Below are positions 1 to 9,665 of a stretch of DNA of 64,000 nt, piece after piece. The notes under the pieces are model-generated. The model did not search any database, had not been told where the DNA came from, and saw only the letters and a list, made by a program, of their open reading frames with translations. This DNA is from Pseudarcicella hirudinis. GTDB lineage: Bacteria; Bacteroidota; Bacteroidia; Cytophagales; Spirosomataceae. How positions within the stretch are numbered: the stretch's first letter is position 1; each line of letters opens with the position of its first letter. Both the position numbers and the translations under genes were made by a program. The stretch covers positions 175,425 to 239,424 of the forward strand of contig NZ_FOXH01000009.1 in NCBI RefSeq assembly GCF_900115665.1, written 5' to 3'.

Positions 1-1587
1 GCCGGGTTATTTTGGGACAAAATTGAATCAGCTATTCATCAATATCTTGTAGATGAGGGCTTAACGAGCAATTGGATCAGAACAGGCTCGTACTTAAAAC
101 CCGAATCAGCGGTTGAAGAAATGGTATTGCCATTTTTAGCTGAACCCGACTCTGTCTGGGGGACAAAATGTACTTTGGAAATAAAAGACTTTTATGAACT
201 GGAAGACTTTTCTGCACAATTACCAAGGGCAGACTGTGAGATAAATATTGTAATAGGTTCAGGAGCAGCCCTGATAGATTGGTCAGCACCAGTAATTTAT
301 ATAGATCTGCCTAAAAATGAATTGCAATACAGAATGCGGGCTGGCAGCATTACGAATTTAGGCAGTACCAGGCTTTATGAATCCTATTTAATGTATAAGC
401 GATTCTATTTTGTGGACTGGCCTGTTTTAAATCGACACAAAAAGGAAATATTTGATAAAATTACCGTTGTCGCCGATGGGCAATGGCTCGATAACATCAA
501 CTGGTTGTCAAAGACAGATTTTATTGAAGGTCTGAACAAAATCAGTCGTTCGATGATTCGGGTCAGGCCATGGTTTGAACCTGGCGTATGGGGAGGGCAA
601 TGGATAAAACAGCATATTCCCAAAGCGGATAACGGAGAGATTAATATTGCCTGGTCTTTTGAATTAATTGTACCCGAGAACGGATTGGTTTTTGAAAGTG
701 ATGGTTGCCTGGCTGAAGTTTCGTTTGACTTTCTGATGTTTCATAATCAGGAGCAGGTGCTTGGCAAACATGCAAAACAATATGGTGATGAATTTCCGAT
801 ACGGTTTGATTTTCTGGATACTTACGATGGCGGCAATTTATCAATTCAATGCCATCCGGGACTGAAATACATTCAGGAACATTTTGGAGAAACAATTACT
901 CAGGATGAAACATATTATATTCTTGATTGTAAACATAGTGCTAAGGTTTACCTGGGGTTTCAGGAAAATATCGACGATGTTAAATTCAAAAATGATTTAA
1001 TAAAAAGCCAGAAAGAGAATGTTACGCTGAACATTGAAGAATACGTACAAGTACATTCTTCAAAAAAGCATGATCTTTTTTTAATTCCGAATGGTACTGT
1101 TCACAGTGCCGGGGCTGATAATCTGGTGCTTGAAATCAGTGCTACACCATACATTTTTACCTTTAAAATGTACGATTGGCTGCGGTTGGATATGGATGGA
1201 AATCCCAGACCAATAAACATTGACCACGCTTTTAATAACCTTGATTTTGCCCGGAAAGGAGATCAGGTTCAGAAAACGCTTATTTCAGTTCCAACAGTTA
1301 TCGGAGAAGGCAAAGACTGGCAACTGATTCATTTACCGACTCACAAAGAGCATTTTTATGATGTACATCGGATTGAATTTGATAAAACAATAAGTATTGA
1401 TACCAATGACTGTTGTCATGTGATGATGTTGGTGGAGGGGGATTCAGTTACAGTACAGACAGCAGATGGCAGCAAAAAGACGTTTGCTTATGCTGAAACT
1501 TTTATTATTCCGGCTGCTGCACGAAGTTATACGCTTACAAATTCAGGCAAAAACCGGGCAAAGGTTATCAAAGCATTCTTAAAGTAG
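1..1587 (+). CDS. Class I mannose-6-phosphate isomerase-like protein, 5' end cut by window
   Basis: The reading frame is open from base 1, so the gene starts upstream; the ATG at 121 is internal. The visible 528 residues contain a type I phosphomannose isomerase core: an entry segment with the motif WFEPGVWGGQW, then cupin metal-ligand motifs (QCHPG, an E in TQDETYY, and H in PNGTVHSAG), then the conserved YDWLRLDMDGNPRP stretch. The family interconverts mannose-6-P and fructose-6-P in the cytoplasm with Zn2+. The part before the isomerase core (IYIDLPKNELQYRMRAGS) resembles the N-terminal extension of the roughly 590-residue Bacteroidota form; I do not know its function. It lies 18 bases before a secreted GH38-like enzyme, which suggests it consumes mannose released by that cluster. 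No signal peptide can be assessed because the start is missing. Confidence 0.82.
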   Translation, partial: AGLFWDKIESAIHQYLVDEGLTSNWIRTGSYLKPESAVEEMVLPFLAEPDSVWGTKCTLEIKDFYELEDFSAQLPRADCEINIVIGSGAALIDWSAPVIYIDLPKNELQYRMRAGSITNLGSTRLYESYLMYKRFYFVDWPVLNRHKKEIFDKITVVADGQWLDNINWLSKTDFIEGLNKISRSMIRVRPWFEPGVWGGQWIKQHIPKADNGEINIAWSFELIVPENGLVFESDGCLAEVSFDFLMFHNQEQVLGKHAKQYGDEFPIRFDFLDTYDGGNLSIQCHPGLKYIQEHFGETITQDETYYILDCKHSAKVYLGFQENIDDVKFKNDLIKSQKENVTLNIEEYVQVHSSKKHDLFLIPNGTVHSAGADNLVLEISATPYIFTFKMYDWLRLDMDGNPRPINIDHAFNNLDFARKGDQVQKTLISVPTVIGEGKDWQLIHLPTHKEHFYDVHRIEFDKTISIDTNDCCHVMMLVEGDSVTVQTADGSKKTFAYAETFIIPAAARSYTLTNSGKNRAKVIKAFLK

Positions 1588-1605
1588 ATTAACACTATAA
1601 TCGAT

Positions 1606-4269
1606 ATGAAACAAAAGACACTGTGGCTTTTAACAATTTTGTTGTTCAGCAGATCTGCTGCATTTGCCCAACAAGTAAAGATTGATACTGCTGTAAGGCA
1701 GATTGTTCTTGTTTTTAAAACACACTTTGATATTGGCTATACAGACTATGCAGAAGCGGTTGTTCAGAAATACAGCACTTCCATGATGGAAAATGCCTTA
1801 GAAATTGTTGAAAAGAACAAGAAGCTGCCACTGGAAAAACAATTCGTCTGGACCGTTTCCGGCTGGCCAATGAGCCAGATGTTAACACAGAGTGTTCCCG
1901 CTGTCAAAACTAAAGTAGAAGCTGCTTTGGCAAACGGCCGTTTCGCAGTACACGCTTTACCATTTAGTATGGAAACGGAGTCTGCCGATCTTGAAATGCT
2001 GGTTAGAGGACTGAATATTTCTTCAGCTATTTCTCGGAAGTATGGCTTATCCCTGCCATATGATTCGAAAATGTCTGATGTTCCGAGCCATTCATGGATT
2101 TTACCGACGCTTTTGAATAATTCGGGAGTAAAATTCCTTCATATCGGTTGCAATCCTGCATCACAATCTCCCAAAGTTCCGGTTTTGTTTTGGTGGGAGG
2201 GACCGGATGGTTCGAAACTCATGACAATGTATTCAGAAAAATATTACGGTACCTCTTTGTTACCGCCTCCGGATTGGCCTTATAAAAGCTGGCTGGCAAT
2301 AATGCAGACAAATGATAATTCAGGACCGCCTACTCCGGAAGAAGTTGAGAAATATTTGCAGGATCTGCATAAACTGGCTCCGAATGCCAAAGTAAAGATT
2401 GGGCGAATGTCTGATTTTTATGATGAAATTATTAAAGAAAAACCCCGGTTACCGATAGTTAAGGGTGATATGCCTGATACCTGGATTCATGGGTTCATGT
2501 CTATGCCAAGAGAAGTAAAGGATTCCCGCAGAATTAGCAAAGAGCTTTTTGCGTTGGAGTCGCTCAATACTTTATATGACATGTGGTCACCAAAAGGGTA
2601 CAATATCTCCGGATTATTGTCTGAAGCATATACGAATACACTTTTATTTGATGAACATACTTTCGGTATGGCAATGAGTCATGGCAGTAATGGTGTTTGG
2701 GCTTATGGAGACGATTTTAAGATACAAAGAGCAAAAGGTGTGTTTGATGATATCGAAAGATCCTGGAAAGAAAAGGCAAATCGTGTATTTGAAGCTGATA
2801 AAAAGGTAACCCCTTCCTTAAACAGACAATTCAGAGAACTGGCTAAAGAAATAAATGTAAAAGGGAAAGCAATTGTTGTTTATAACTCTTTGCCATGGAA
2901 AAGGGATGGTGTGGTAACGATTAAAGAAAATACCTCAGGAACGGCTGTAAAAGATGTTGAAACCGGAGAAATGATCCCTGTTTCGAATGAAAAGAATATT
3001 ATTCAATTTGTAGCTAAGAATGTTCCGGCTTCCGGCTATCGTACCTATGCTTTGGTGAATGAAAATGTAACGCTTTCAGAAAAAGAGCTTTTCGTCAGTC
3101 AATCAGCCAACAGCATAGAAAATAAATACTTTAAAATACAATTTGATCCCGCTAAAGGAGCCATAAGTTCTATTGTCGAAAAAAGTTCCGGGAGAGAAAT
3201 GGTTGATACCAAAAGTGAATATGGTTTCGGTCAATACCTTTATGAACGTTTTAGCAAGAAAGATGCTGAAAACTATACAGATGTCTATGTTAAGGCTATG
3301 GGTAAAGAATGGGCAAATGCCGAATTAGGCAGACCCAATTTATCAGAAGGGCCGCATATTTCAGAAACTGGGAAGAATGCCAGAATTGTTTATTCAGAAA
3401 GTCCGGCTGCAGTAAGTGCTACTATGATCTTTTCTCCTTCGGCAAATCTTCCGCATGACTATTCTGTTACGGTAAGTTTGTATAAAAATACGCCGAATGT
3501 AGAATTGATATGGAATATTAACAATAAGCCGGCAGAACCCTGGCCGGAAGCAGGCTGGATAAGTCTGCCCTTCAAAGTAGAAAACCCGACGTTTAAATTA
3601 GGGAGACTGGGTGGAATAGTTGATCCGGCTAAGGATTTTATTAAAGGCACCAATTTCGACTATTGTTTCCTTAATTCCGGTATGTCAGTAATTGATAACA
3701 ATGGAAACGGCTTCGGGCTCTCTTCACCTGATGCTCCGGGTATCAGTCTGGACAGACCGGGATTATGGAAGTTTTCGGGGTATTTCATTCCTCAGAAACC
3801 AAATGTCTTTATCAATCTCTACAACAATATCTGGAGTACGAACTTTACCGAATGGGTTGAAGGCTCATGGTCTGCGAAAATTAATTTATGGGGTGTAGAT
3901 CATTTCAATAATGAAAAATCAATAGTTACCCCGTCTGAAGAATCCAGATCGCCACTTTTATCCGTTTTAATGCATAACAACGGAGGGAATCTGCCGGTAT
4001 CTGCTGAAGGTATTGAATTATCTCAAAAAGGAATCCTGGTTACAGCATTCGGGAAAAATCCGGATGGAAACGGAACCATACTACGCTTGTGGGAACAAGC
4101 CGGAAATTCAGGAAAATTTACTGTGACTTTGCCAAAAGGCATGAAAGTGTTAAAGGCAACTCCGGTAAACTTAAGAGGAGAGAAAAAAGGAGAACCTGTA
4201 AAAATTAGCTCTGGTAAATTCGAATGTAGTTTTAGTGCGTACGCCCCGCTAAGTTTTATTTTAGAATAG
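1606..4269 (+). CDS. Secreted GH38-like (DUF5054-type) glycosidase, paralogue 1
   Basis: An 887-residue protein with a clear signal peptide (cleavage probably after AFA, residue 21). The catalytic domain begins with KTHFDIGYT; H40 and D42 match the metal-binding HxD of GH38 alpha-mannosidases. DVPSHS (D158, H162) corresponds to the GH38 nucleophile region DPFGHS. A central helical region (INRQF...KVTPSLN) leads to a beta-rich C-terminal half typical of the GH38 C-terminal domain, ending in SFILE. By family, it would be a retaining, zinc-dependent exo-glycosidase in the periplasm or at the surface; mannose as substrate is inferred from the neighbouring mannose-6-P isomerase. Two further paralogues lie at 6825 and 9666 with the same HxDxGYT and C-terminal PVNLRGE...SFILE signatures. 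Substrate specificity cannot be read from sequence. Confidence 0.8.
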   Translation: MKQKTLWLLTILLFSRSAAFAQQVKIDTAVRQIVLVFKTHFDIGYTDYAEAVVQKYSTSMMENALEIVEKNKKLPLEKQFVWTVSGWPMSQMLTQSVPAVKTKVEAALANGRFAVHALPFSMETESADLEMLVRGLNISSAISRKYGLSLPYDSKMSDVPSHSWILPTLLNNSGVKFLHIGCNPASQSPKVPVLFWWEGPDGSKLMTMYSEKYYGTSLLPPPDWPYKSWLAIMQTNDNSGPPTPEEVEKYLQDLHKLAPNAKVKIGRMSDFYDEIIKEKPRLPIVKGDMPDTWIHGFMSMPREVKDSRRISKELFALESLNTLYDMWSPKGYNISGLLSEAYTNTLLFDEHTFGMAMSHGSNGVWAYGDDFKIQRAKGVFDDIERSWKEKANRVFEADKKVTPSLNRQFRELAKEINVKGKAIVVYNSLPWKRDGVVTIKENTSGTAVKDVETGEMIPVSNEKNIIQFVAKNVPASGYRTYALVNENVTLSEKELFVSQSANSIENKYFKIQFDPAKGAISSIVEKSSGREMVDTKSEYGFGQYLYERFSKKDAENYTDVYVKAMGKEWANAELGRPNLSEGPHISETGKNARIVYSESPAAVSATMIFSPSANLPHDYSVTVSLYKNTPNVELIWNINNKPAEPWPEAGWISLPFKVENPTFKLGRLGGIVDPAKDFIKGTNFDYCFLNSGMSVIDNNGNGFGLSSPDAPGISLDRPGLWKFSGYFIPQKPNVFINLYNNIWSTNFTEWVEGSWSAKINLWGVDHFNNEKSIVTPSEESRSPLLSVLMHNNGGNLPVSAEGIELSQKGILVTAFGKNPDGNGTILRLWEQAGNSGKFTVTLPKGMKVLKATPVNLRGEKKGEPVKISSGKFECSFSAYAPLSFILE

Positions 4270-4469
4270 ACCACATCTTACAGGAGTTTAAACCTGTGTA
4301 ACCAGACTGAAATAGTGACGTTTATTCTAAAAGGTTACCAGCTCCGGAATAGAGAAGGAAATTGTTAAATGAAACTACAAGGGAAGGATGAATGACCCGT
4401 TTTTGACTCATTTGAAGTAAGAATAAGATTTAAGTGGAGTATAGTACTTGTTTTGGGTAGATTAATAGG

Positions 4470-4492
4470 TAGGGACTTTTAGTCCCTATTTA
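4470..4492 (+). terminator. Hairpin in 4270-4529 gap
   Basis: TAGGGACT (4470-4477) and AGTCCCTA (4481-4488) form an 8-bp perfect stem with a 3-base loop, followed by TTTATT. It probably ends the transcript of the first GH38-like gene or marks the end of its mRNA. I see no gene in the rest of the 260-base gap. Confidence 0.55.
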
Positions 4493-4529
4493 TTCGATAT
4501 TATGTCATATTTTAAATTATACGAAAAAT

Positions 4530-6773
4530 ATGTATAAGTGGTTTTTGAAAATATTCGGGTATGTATTTATAGGGCTGCCAATGTTTGTTTGCGATGTCAG
4601 CGGGCAAATGAAATCTCCTGAACAAATTATTGGCAGGCACAAAAATATTTTTTTATCTCCGCCTTCCAAAACTCCGGGCAGGGTAGCCGTAGATGGCCCG
4701 TTGCTGGGAAATGGCTCTGTCGCTGTGGCTATGGCCGGACAACCTGAGCAGCAGACCTATTACCTGACACGCAATGATTTCTGGAGATTGAAATCGGCAT
4801 ACAATGAATCCTTTCCTGCTGTACTGGGTACATTACAGATTGATATTCCTTCTTTAAAATCTGCTTCCTACAAAATTCAGCAGGATTTATATCACGCTTC
4901 TGCCACAGCAGATTTTACCAAAGGAAATGCTTCAGCTATTATTCGATCGGAAGTTGCTGCTACCAAAGATTGGTTAATTATTGAGATAAAAAACAATGGA
5001 CAGGCTTCAATGGGAGGGAAGGTTGCATTATTGTTACCTCAGGCTGATCAGTTTTATGTAAATCCGCCCCTTGAAAATAAATTCCCGGATAGTACCTCTT
5101 CCGGAAACGATGCACAGGGTTTGCAATGGATACAACGGGCTTTTGTAAAGGATGTAAGTATTCAAAGTCAGGCTGTTGCGGCTTTAAAAATAATAGGAAA
5201 GGATTCGAATGAATTTTTGCTCAAACCAGGTGAGACAATGGTCATGGTATGTGCATTATCAAGCAATTTCAGGGATACAAATTGCCTTCAAATAGTTAAA
5301 CAACAAATAAGAAAAACATCAATAGAAACAGTTAAAAGTACACGCAAAGCACATCTTGCATGGTGGAAACACTTCTGGAATAAAAGTTTGGTGAATATTG
5401 AAGATCCTGTCATTGAACAACAGTATTACAGGTCTCAGTATAATCTGGCATCGTGTAGTCGTGATCCGAAATTTCCACCAGGGATATTTGGTAGTTGGGT
5501 AACGCGTGAAATTCCTAGCTGGAATGGAGATTATCACCTCAATTATAATTATACAGCGCCGTTTTATGCCTTGTATTCATCCAACCATCTTGAGCAGGCA
5601 ATGCCTTACTACGAGCCTTTGCTCGACTTTATAGAAAGAGGAAAATATTATTCTGAGAAGATTACTCAAATTCCGGATGGGGTGCTGTATCCCGTCGGAA
5701 TAGGCCCTTTGGGTATAGAAACGACTCGCAAAAATTCACTCATGAATTATAAGACTGAGGACGAGGGTTTATTTTTTGGACAAAAAAGTAATGCGGCCTA
5801 TTGCGCTGTTACAATGTCTATGCATTTTTATAAGACCTATGACCGCTCTTTTGCAAAGCATGTATATCCGTTCATCCGCTCTGTAGCCATATTCTGGCAA
5901 CACTATCTGAAGAAAGACGGCAAACGTTATATCATTGAAAATGATGCTATCCATGAAGGTACTTTCGGAACTATGAACCCAATTCTATCCCTGGGTTTGG
6001 TACCTGTGGTATTAAAAACTGCCATTGATATGAGTACATTGTTGAATGAAGATAAAGCATTGCGGGATGACTGGAAAGAAAAGATTGATCATCTTTCCGG
6101 ATATACATTTCAGGTCAGAAATGGAAAGACTGTTTTCAGATACAGCGAAAAAGGAACTGACTGGTGGAATGACAATACTCTTGGAATCCAGCATATTTAT
6201 CCGGCAGGGCAAATTGGCTTAGAAAGCGACAGTAATCTGCTGCAGGTTGCCAGAAATACGATAGAGGTTATGAACAGATGGAAGGATTATAATGGCTCCA
6301 ATAGCTTTTTCCCGGCAGCCGTTAGGGTGGGATATAATTCTGATACTATTTTGACAAAACTTCATGATTATAGTTTGCATACCTACCCTAATGGCTTTCA
6401 ATCAGGTAACCCGCATGGTATTGAGAATTGTAGTACAGTACCCAATACTATTAATGAAATGTTATGTATGTCAAACCAGAATGTATTGCGTGTATTTGCC
6501 GTTTGGCCAAAGGAAAAGAATGCTTCTTTTTCAAATATCAGGTGTGATGGTGCTTTTTTGGTTTCGTCTGAATTAAAAAATAAAGCGGTTAAATATTTGA
6601 TTATTACGAGTGAGAAAGGACAGGATTGTGTTATTCAGAATCCATGGAAAGGCAAAACATTAATCATTAAAAGCAAATACAGAAAAGTAAGGAAGCAGGA
6701 TGGTGAAAAAATTAAGTTGCCAACATTAGCAGGTGAAACATTATTCATAACACCGGAGGGGGGTGATATTTAA
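4530..6773 (+). CDS. GH95-like (alpha/alpha)6-barrel glycosidase, secreted
   Basis: A 747-residue protein with an N-terminal hydrophobic signal (residues 1-25, ending near VSGQ). The N-terminal beta-sandwich carries GPLLGNGSVAVAMAG, the counterpart of the LPLGNGRLGAMVFG signature of GH95. The barrel has WNGDYHLNYNYTAPFYAL; its two Asn match the Asn pair of GH95 WNGKYxxNxN that supports the catalytic base. HEGTFGTMNP is a candidate for the acid region. Where GH95 has IDGNFG...AEML with the Asp base partner, this protein has IENCSTVPNTINEML, so Asp is replaced by Glu. GH95 enzymes are inverting alpha-L-fucosidases or alpha-L-galactosidases; the divergence means the sugar should not be assumed. 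It sits between GH38-like paralogues 1 and 2 and is likely periplasmic. Confidence 0.7.
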   Translation: MYKWFLKIFGYVFIGLPMFVCDVSGQMKSPEQIIGRHKNIFLSPPSKTPGRVAVDGPLLGNGSVAVAMAGQPEQQTYYLTRNDFWRLKSAYNESFPAVLGTLQIDIPSLKSASYKIQQDLYHASATADFTKGNASAIIRSEVAATKDWLIIEIKNNGQASMGGKVALLLPQADQFYVNPPLENKFPDSTSSGNDAQGLQWIQRAFVKDVSIQSQAVAALKIIGKDSNEFLLKPGETMVMVCALSSNFRDTNCLQIVKQQIRKTSIETVKSTRKAHLAWWKHFWNKSLVNIEDPVIEQQYYRSQYNLASCSRDPKFPPGIFGSWVTREIPSWNGDYHLNYNYTAPFYALYSSNHLEQAMPYYEPLLDFIERGKYYSEKITQIPDGVLYPVGIGPLGIETTRKNSLMNYKTEDEGLFFGQKSNAAYCAVTMSMHFYKTYDRSFAKHVYPFIRSVAIFWQHYLKKDGKRYIIENDAIHEGTFGTMNPILSLGLVPVVLKTAIDMSTLLNEDKALRDDWKEKIDHLSGYTFQVRNGKTVFRYSEKGTDWWNDNTLGIQHIYPAGQIGLESDSNLLQVARNTIEVMNRWKDYNGSNSFFPAAVRVGYNSDTILTKLHDYSLHTYPNGFQSGNPHGIENCSTVPNTINEMLCMSNQNVLRVFAVWPKEKNASFSNIRCDGAFLVSSELKNKAVKYLIITSEKGQDCVIQNPWKGKTLIIKSKYRKVRKQDGEKIKLPTLAGETLFITPEGGDI

Positions 6774-6824
6774 CGGTTGTGGAAAGATCGTACTATCATA
6801 TTTGTTTAAAACAACATTCATGGC

Positions 6825-9569
6825 ATGCAAAAAACGAAACAAATAAAACTGGCAGTAGCCTGCCTTGCAACACTTAATGCGAAACGTGTTACGATTTTTC
6901 CATACATTTTCCTTGCGTTATTGTTAACAGGACCATTCAGAATATCAGCACAGGAAATATCTGGAAATACACCAGTATCACCTATCCCTGTACCACCACC
7001 GGTTTCAAATCTGCTTCCGGGTAAAAAAGCCCCGATTGTAAGCGATATCTGGGTCGTATTTAAAACCCATTGTGATTTGGGATATACGATGTCGGCTGAT
7101 GCCGTATTTAAAAAATACAGAGTAGATATGATGGACAATGCTACCCGTTTATTTGAAGCTGACAGAAAAAAACCTGTTAAAGAGCGATTTAAATGGACTA
7201 TAGCCGGTTGGCCAATGAAAGCAGATATACTTGGTCCTTTGCAAACGCCTGAACGAAAACAAAAAGTAGAACAGGCTTTGAGAGAAGGAGCAATCAATGT
7301 ACATGGCTTGCCTGCTACTTTAGAGTCGGATGTGATGGAGCAGGAAGATTATGTAAGGAGTTTAATCTTTTCCTCGCAAATTGCCAGGGAATACGGGCAT
7401 AAATTACCCATTGCGGCAAAGATGACTGATGTTCCTGCGCATAGCTGGTTATTACCCACTTTACTTCATAACGCAGGTATCAAATTTATTCAGATAGGCT
7501 GTAACTACACCGTGCAGGCTATGAGACTTCCGCAGCTTTTTTGGTGGGAAGGCCCCGATGGCTCAAAAGTACTTTGTAACTACACCCCTCATTACGGTTC
7601 GGGAGTAGAGCCTCCCAAAAACTGGCCTTCAAAAAATTACCTTGCCGTAATTATGACGCATGATAATGAAGGTCCTCCTTCTTCCAAAGAAATTGAAGCT
7701 GTAAAAAAACAAGTTGCAACAATGAAAGGCGTACGCCTGCATTTAGCCGATCTGGAAGAATATGCAAAAGTGTTGTTGCAGGAAAACCCGGAAGTGCCGA
7801 CAATTCGTGGTGATATGGTTGACCCCTGGATTCATGGTGTAATGGCCATGCCTCAGGAATCGAAAACAGCGAGAAATGTTCGCCCGCTAGAACCGGCGCT
7901 GGAGATTTTTAATACCCAGCTCAAAAACTGGGGTATTAAAACCCCTTCTTTAGCAGAACCATTAGCAAAAGCCTATGAAAATAGTATGCTCTTTAGTGAA
8001 CATACTTTTGGTGCATGGGCACCGGGTACAGGATTTTTTTCAACCGACGGGAAAACAGAAGTACCTGTAGAAAAACGGTATAAATACAACGATGAGTTTG
8101 TGAAAGCAAGAAAAGAAGGCTTTTACAGGAAATTTGAAGCAAGCTTTAAAGACAAAGCTCATTACATCAATATTACAGACAGCCTTGTTACCAACAATTT
8201 TGCTGAAAGTATGAAACTGCTGTCGGATCATGTAAAAACCAGACCAGGTAATATAATCGTGTATAATCCACTGCCCTGGATGCGCAGCGGGATAGTTGAA
8301 ATAGACGGAGAAAAAATACTGGCAGAAAATATACCTGCCAATGGTTACAAAACATTCGCCAAACCGAAGACAACGGATGTTGCTATTGATGATACTGATA
8401 AAAGCGCAACAACACTGAATACCACTTTTTATTCAGTAAAATTCGATACAAAGAAAGGCGGTATTACTTCGTTAATTGAAAAAAGCACAGGAAAAGAATT
8501 AGTTGATCAGCATTCAAACTATGCGTTAGGAGAATTTTTGCATGAACGCTTCAGCTACGATCAAACTAAAGATTATCACGATCGGAATTATACAGTGAAT
8601 AATCCTTTGGCTGGTCTTAAACCAAATATGCCTAAAGATATTGCTTATTTGGCCACTACGTTTAGCGACTGGACGATGAAAACAACCCGGACGTCAGTTA
8701 GCACAGAAGTTACACTTACTACGATTCATGCAAAACCTGTTGCACAATCTGTTTCCATAAGTTTTACCTTTCCCAATGCTTTTGCCTATGTAGATGTGGA
8801 ATGGAAGGTTGAAAACAAAATACCTAATACCGTACCTGACGGAGGGTGGCTTTGTTTCCCTTTTAATGTAAATAACCCTAAATATATCTTAGGCCGCTTA
8901 GGAGGTACAATAGATCTGGCTAAGGATCAGATTGTAGGGGGAAACAGGTATTTATATGCCGTCCAAAGCGGTGCATCTGTTGTGTCTCCGGATCAATCTG
9001 GAGTCGGCCTTTGTGCTATTGATGCTCCCCTGTTAAGTTTTGGCGAACCAGGACTCTGGAAATACGATTATGATTATTTTCCGAAGCAACCAACTGTTTT
9101 TGTGAATTTGTATAACAATATGTGGAATACCAATTTCCCTTACTGGACAGAAGGAACCTGGACAGAAAGGGTTCGTATCTGGAATATTCAGCCTGGTATC
9201 AAAACTTCTGAGAACCTCGCCATACAATCATGGGAAGCGAGAGTGCCTCTTATGACCATAACCTCAAGCAGCGGAGAAGGAGCAAAATTACCTGTGCAGC
9301 AAGCAGGTATTGCTGTTTCCCCTAAAGGCGTACTGGTTACAGCCTTTGGCAAGGATCCCGATGGAAATAAAGGTACTCTTTTACGAATATGGGAACAAGC
9401 TGGTAATAAAGGTATAGTTGATGTGACTTTACCGGCTGGTAAAATATACCGGAAAGCCACACCTGTAAACCTTCGTGGCGAAATAAGTGGAAGGTCTGTG
9501 AATATTGTCAAAGGAAAGTTCAGTTGTTCGATCAAGGCATTCGGACCAGCCAGTTTCATATTGGAATAA
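6825..9569 (+). CDS. Secreted GH38-like (DUF5054-type) glycosidase, paralogue 2
   Basis: A 914-residue protein; the N-terminus is longer than in the paralogues, with a hydrophobic segment around residues 24-42 ending in ISAQ. The metal motif is KTHCDLGYT (H82, D84), with Cys in place of the Phe seen in the other two copies. MTDVPAHSW carries the predicted nucleophile Asp and the following His. The C-terminal half is beta-rich and ends VNLRGEISG...GPASFILE, nearly identical to paralogue 3. It starts 51 bases after the GH95-like gene, and paralogue 3 starts 96 bases after it, so the three are likely co-transcribed. The role is by family: a zinc-dependent retaining alpha-glycosidase, probably alpha-mannosidase-like, outside the cytoplasm. 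The proline-rich linker at residues 50-60 (PVSPIPVPPPV) is peculiar to this copy. Confidence 0.8.
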   Translation: MQKTKQIKLAVACLATLNAKRVTIFPYIFLALLLTGPFRISAQEISGNTPVSPIPVPPPVSNLLPGKKAPIVSDIWVVFKTHCDLGYTMSADAVFKKYRVDMMDNATRLFEADRKKPVKERFKWTIAGWPMKADILGPLQTPERKQKVEQALREGAINVHGLPATLESDVMEQEDYVRSLIFSSQIAREYGHKLPIAAKMTDVPAHSWLLPTLLHNAGIKFIQIGCNYTVQAMRLPQLFWWEGPDGSKVLCNYTPHYGSGVEPPKNWPSKNYLAVIMTHDNEGPPSSKEIEAVKKQVATMKGVRLHLADLEEYAKVLLQENPEVPTIRGDMVDPWIHGVMAMPQESKTARNVRPLEPALEIFNTQLKNWGIKTPSLAEPLAKAYENSMLFSEHTFGAWAPGTGFFSTDGKTEVPVEKRYKYNDEFVKARKEGFYRKFEASFKDKAHYINITDSLVTNNFAESMKLLSDHVKTRPGNIIVYNPLPWMRSGIVEIDGEKILAENIPANGYKTFAKPKTTDVAIDDTDKSATTLNTTFYSVKFDTKKGGITSLIEKSTGKELVDQHSNYALGEFLHERFSYDQTKDYHDRNYTVNNPLAGLKPNMPKDIAYLATTFSDWTMKTTRTSVSTEVTLTTIHAKPVAQSVSISFTFPNAFAYVDVEWKVENKIPNTVPDGGWLCFPFNVNNPKYILGRLGGTIDLAKDQIVGGNRYLYAVQSGASVVSPDQSGVGLCAIDAPLLSFGEPGLWKYDYDYFPKQPTVFVNLYNNMWNTNFPYWTEGTWTERVRIWNIQPGIKTSENLAIQSWEARVPLMTITSSSGEGAKLPVQQAGIAVSPKGVLVTAFGKDPDGNKGTLLRIWEQAGNKGIVDVTLPAGKIYRKATPVNLRGEISGRSVNIVKGKFSCSIKAFGPASFILE

Positions 9570-9665
9570 TTAACTGTTTGAAAATGGCAGATAGGAGAAA
9601 GAAATAAAAGAAGCTGCCTCAGAAGTATTAGCCATAAAAACACATTTAACTCCAGTTATCATGCA

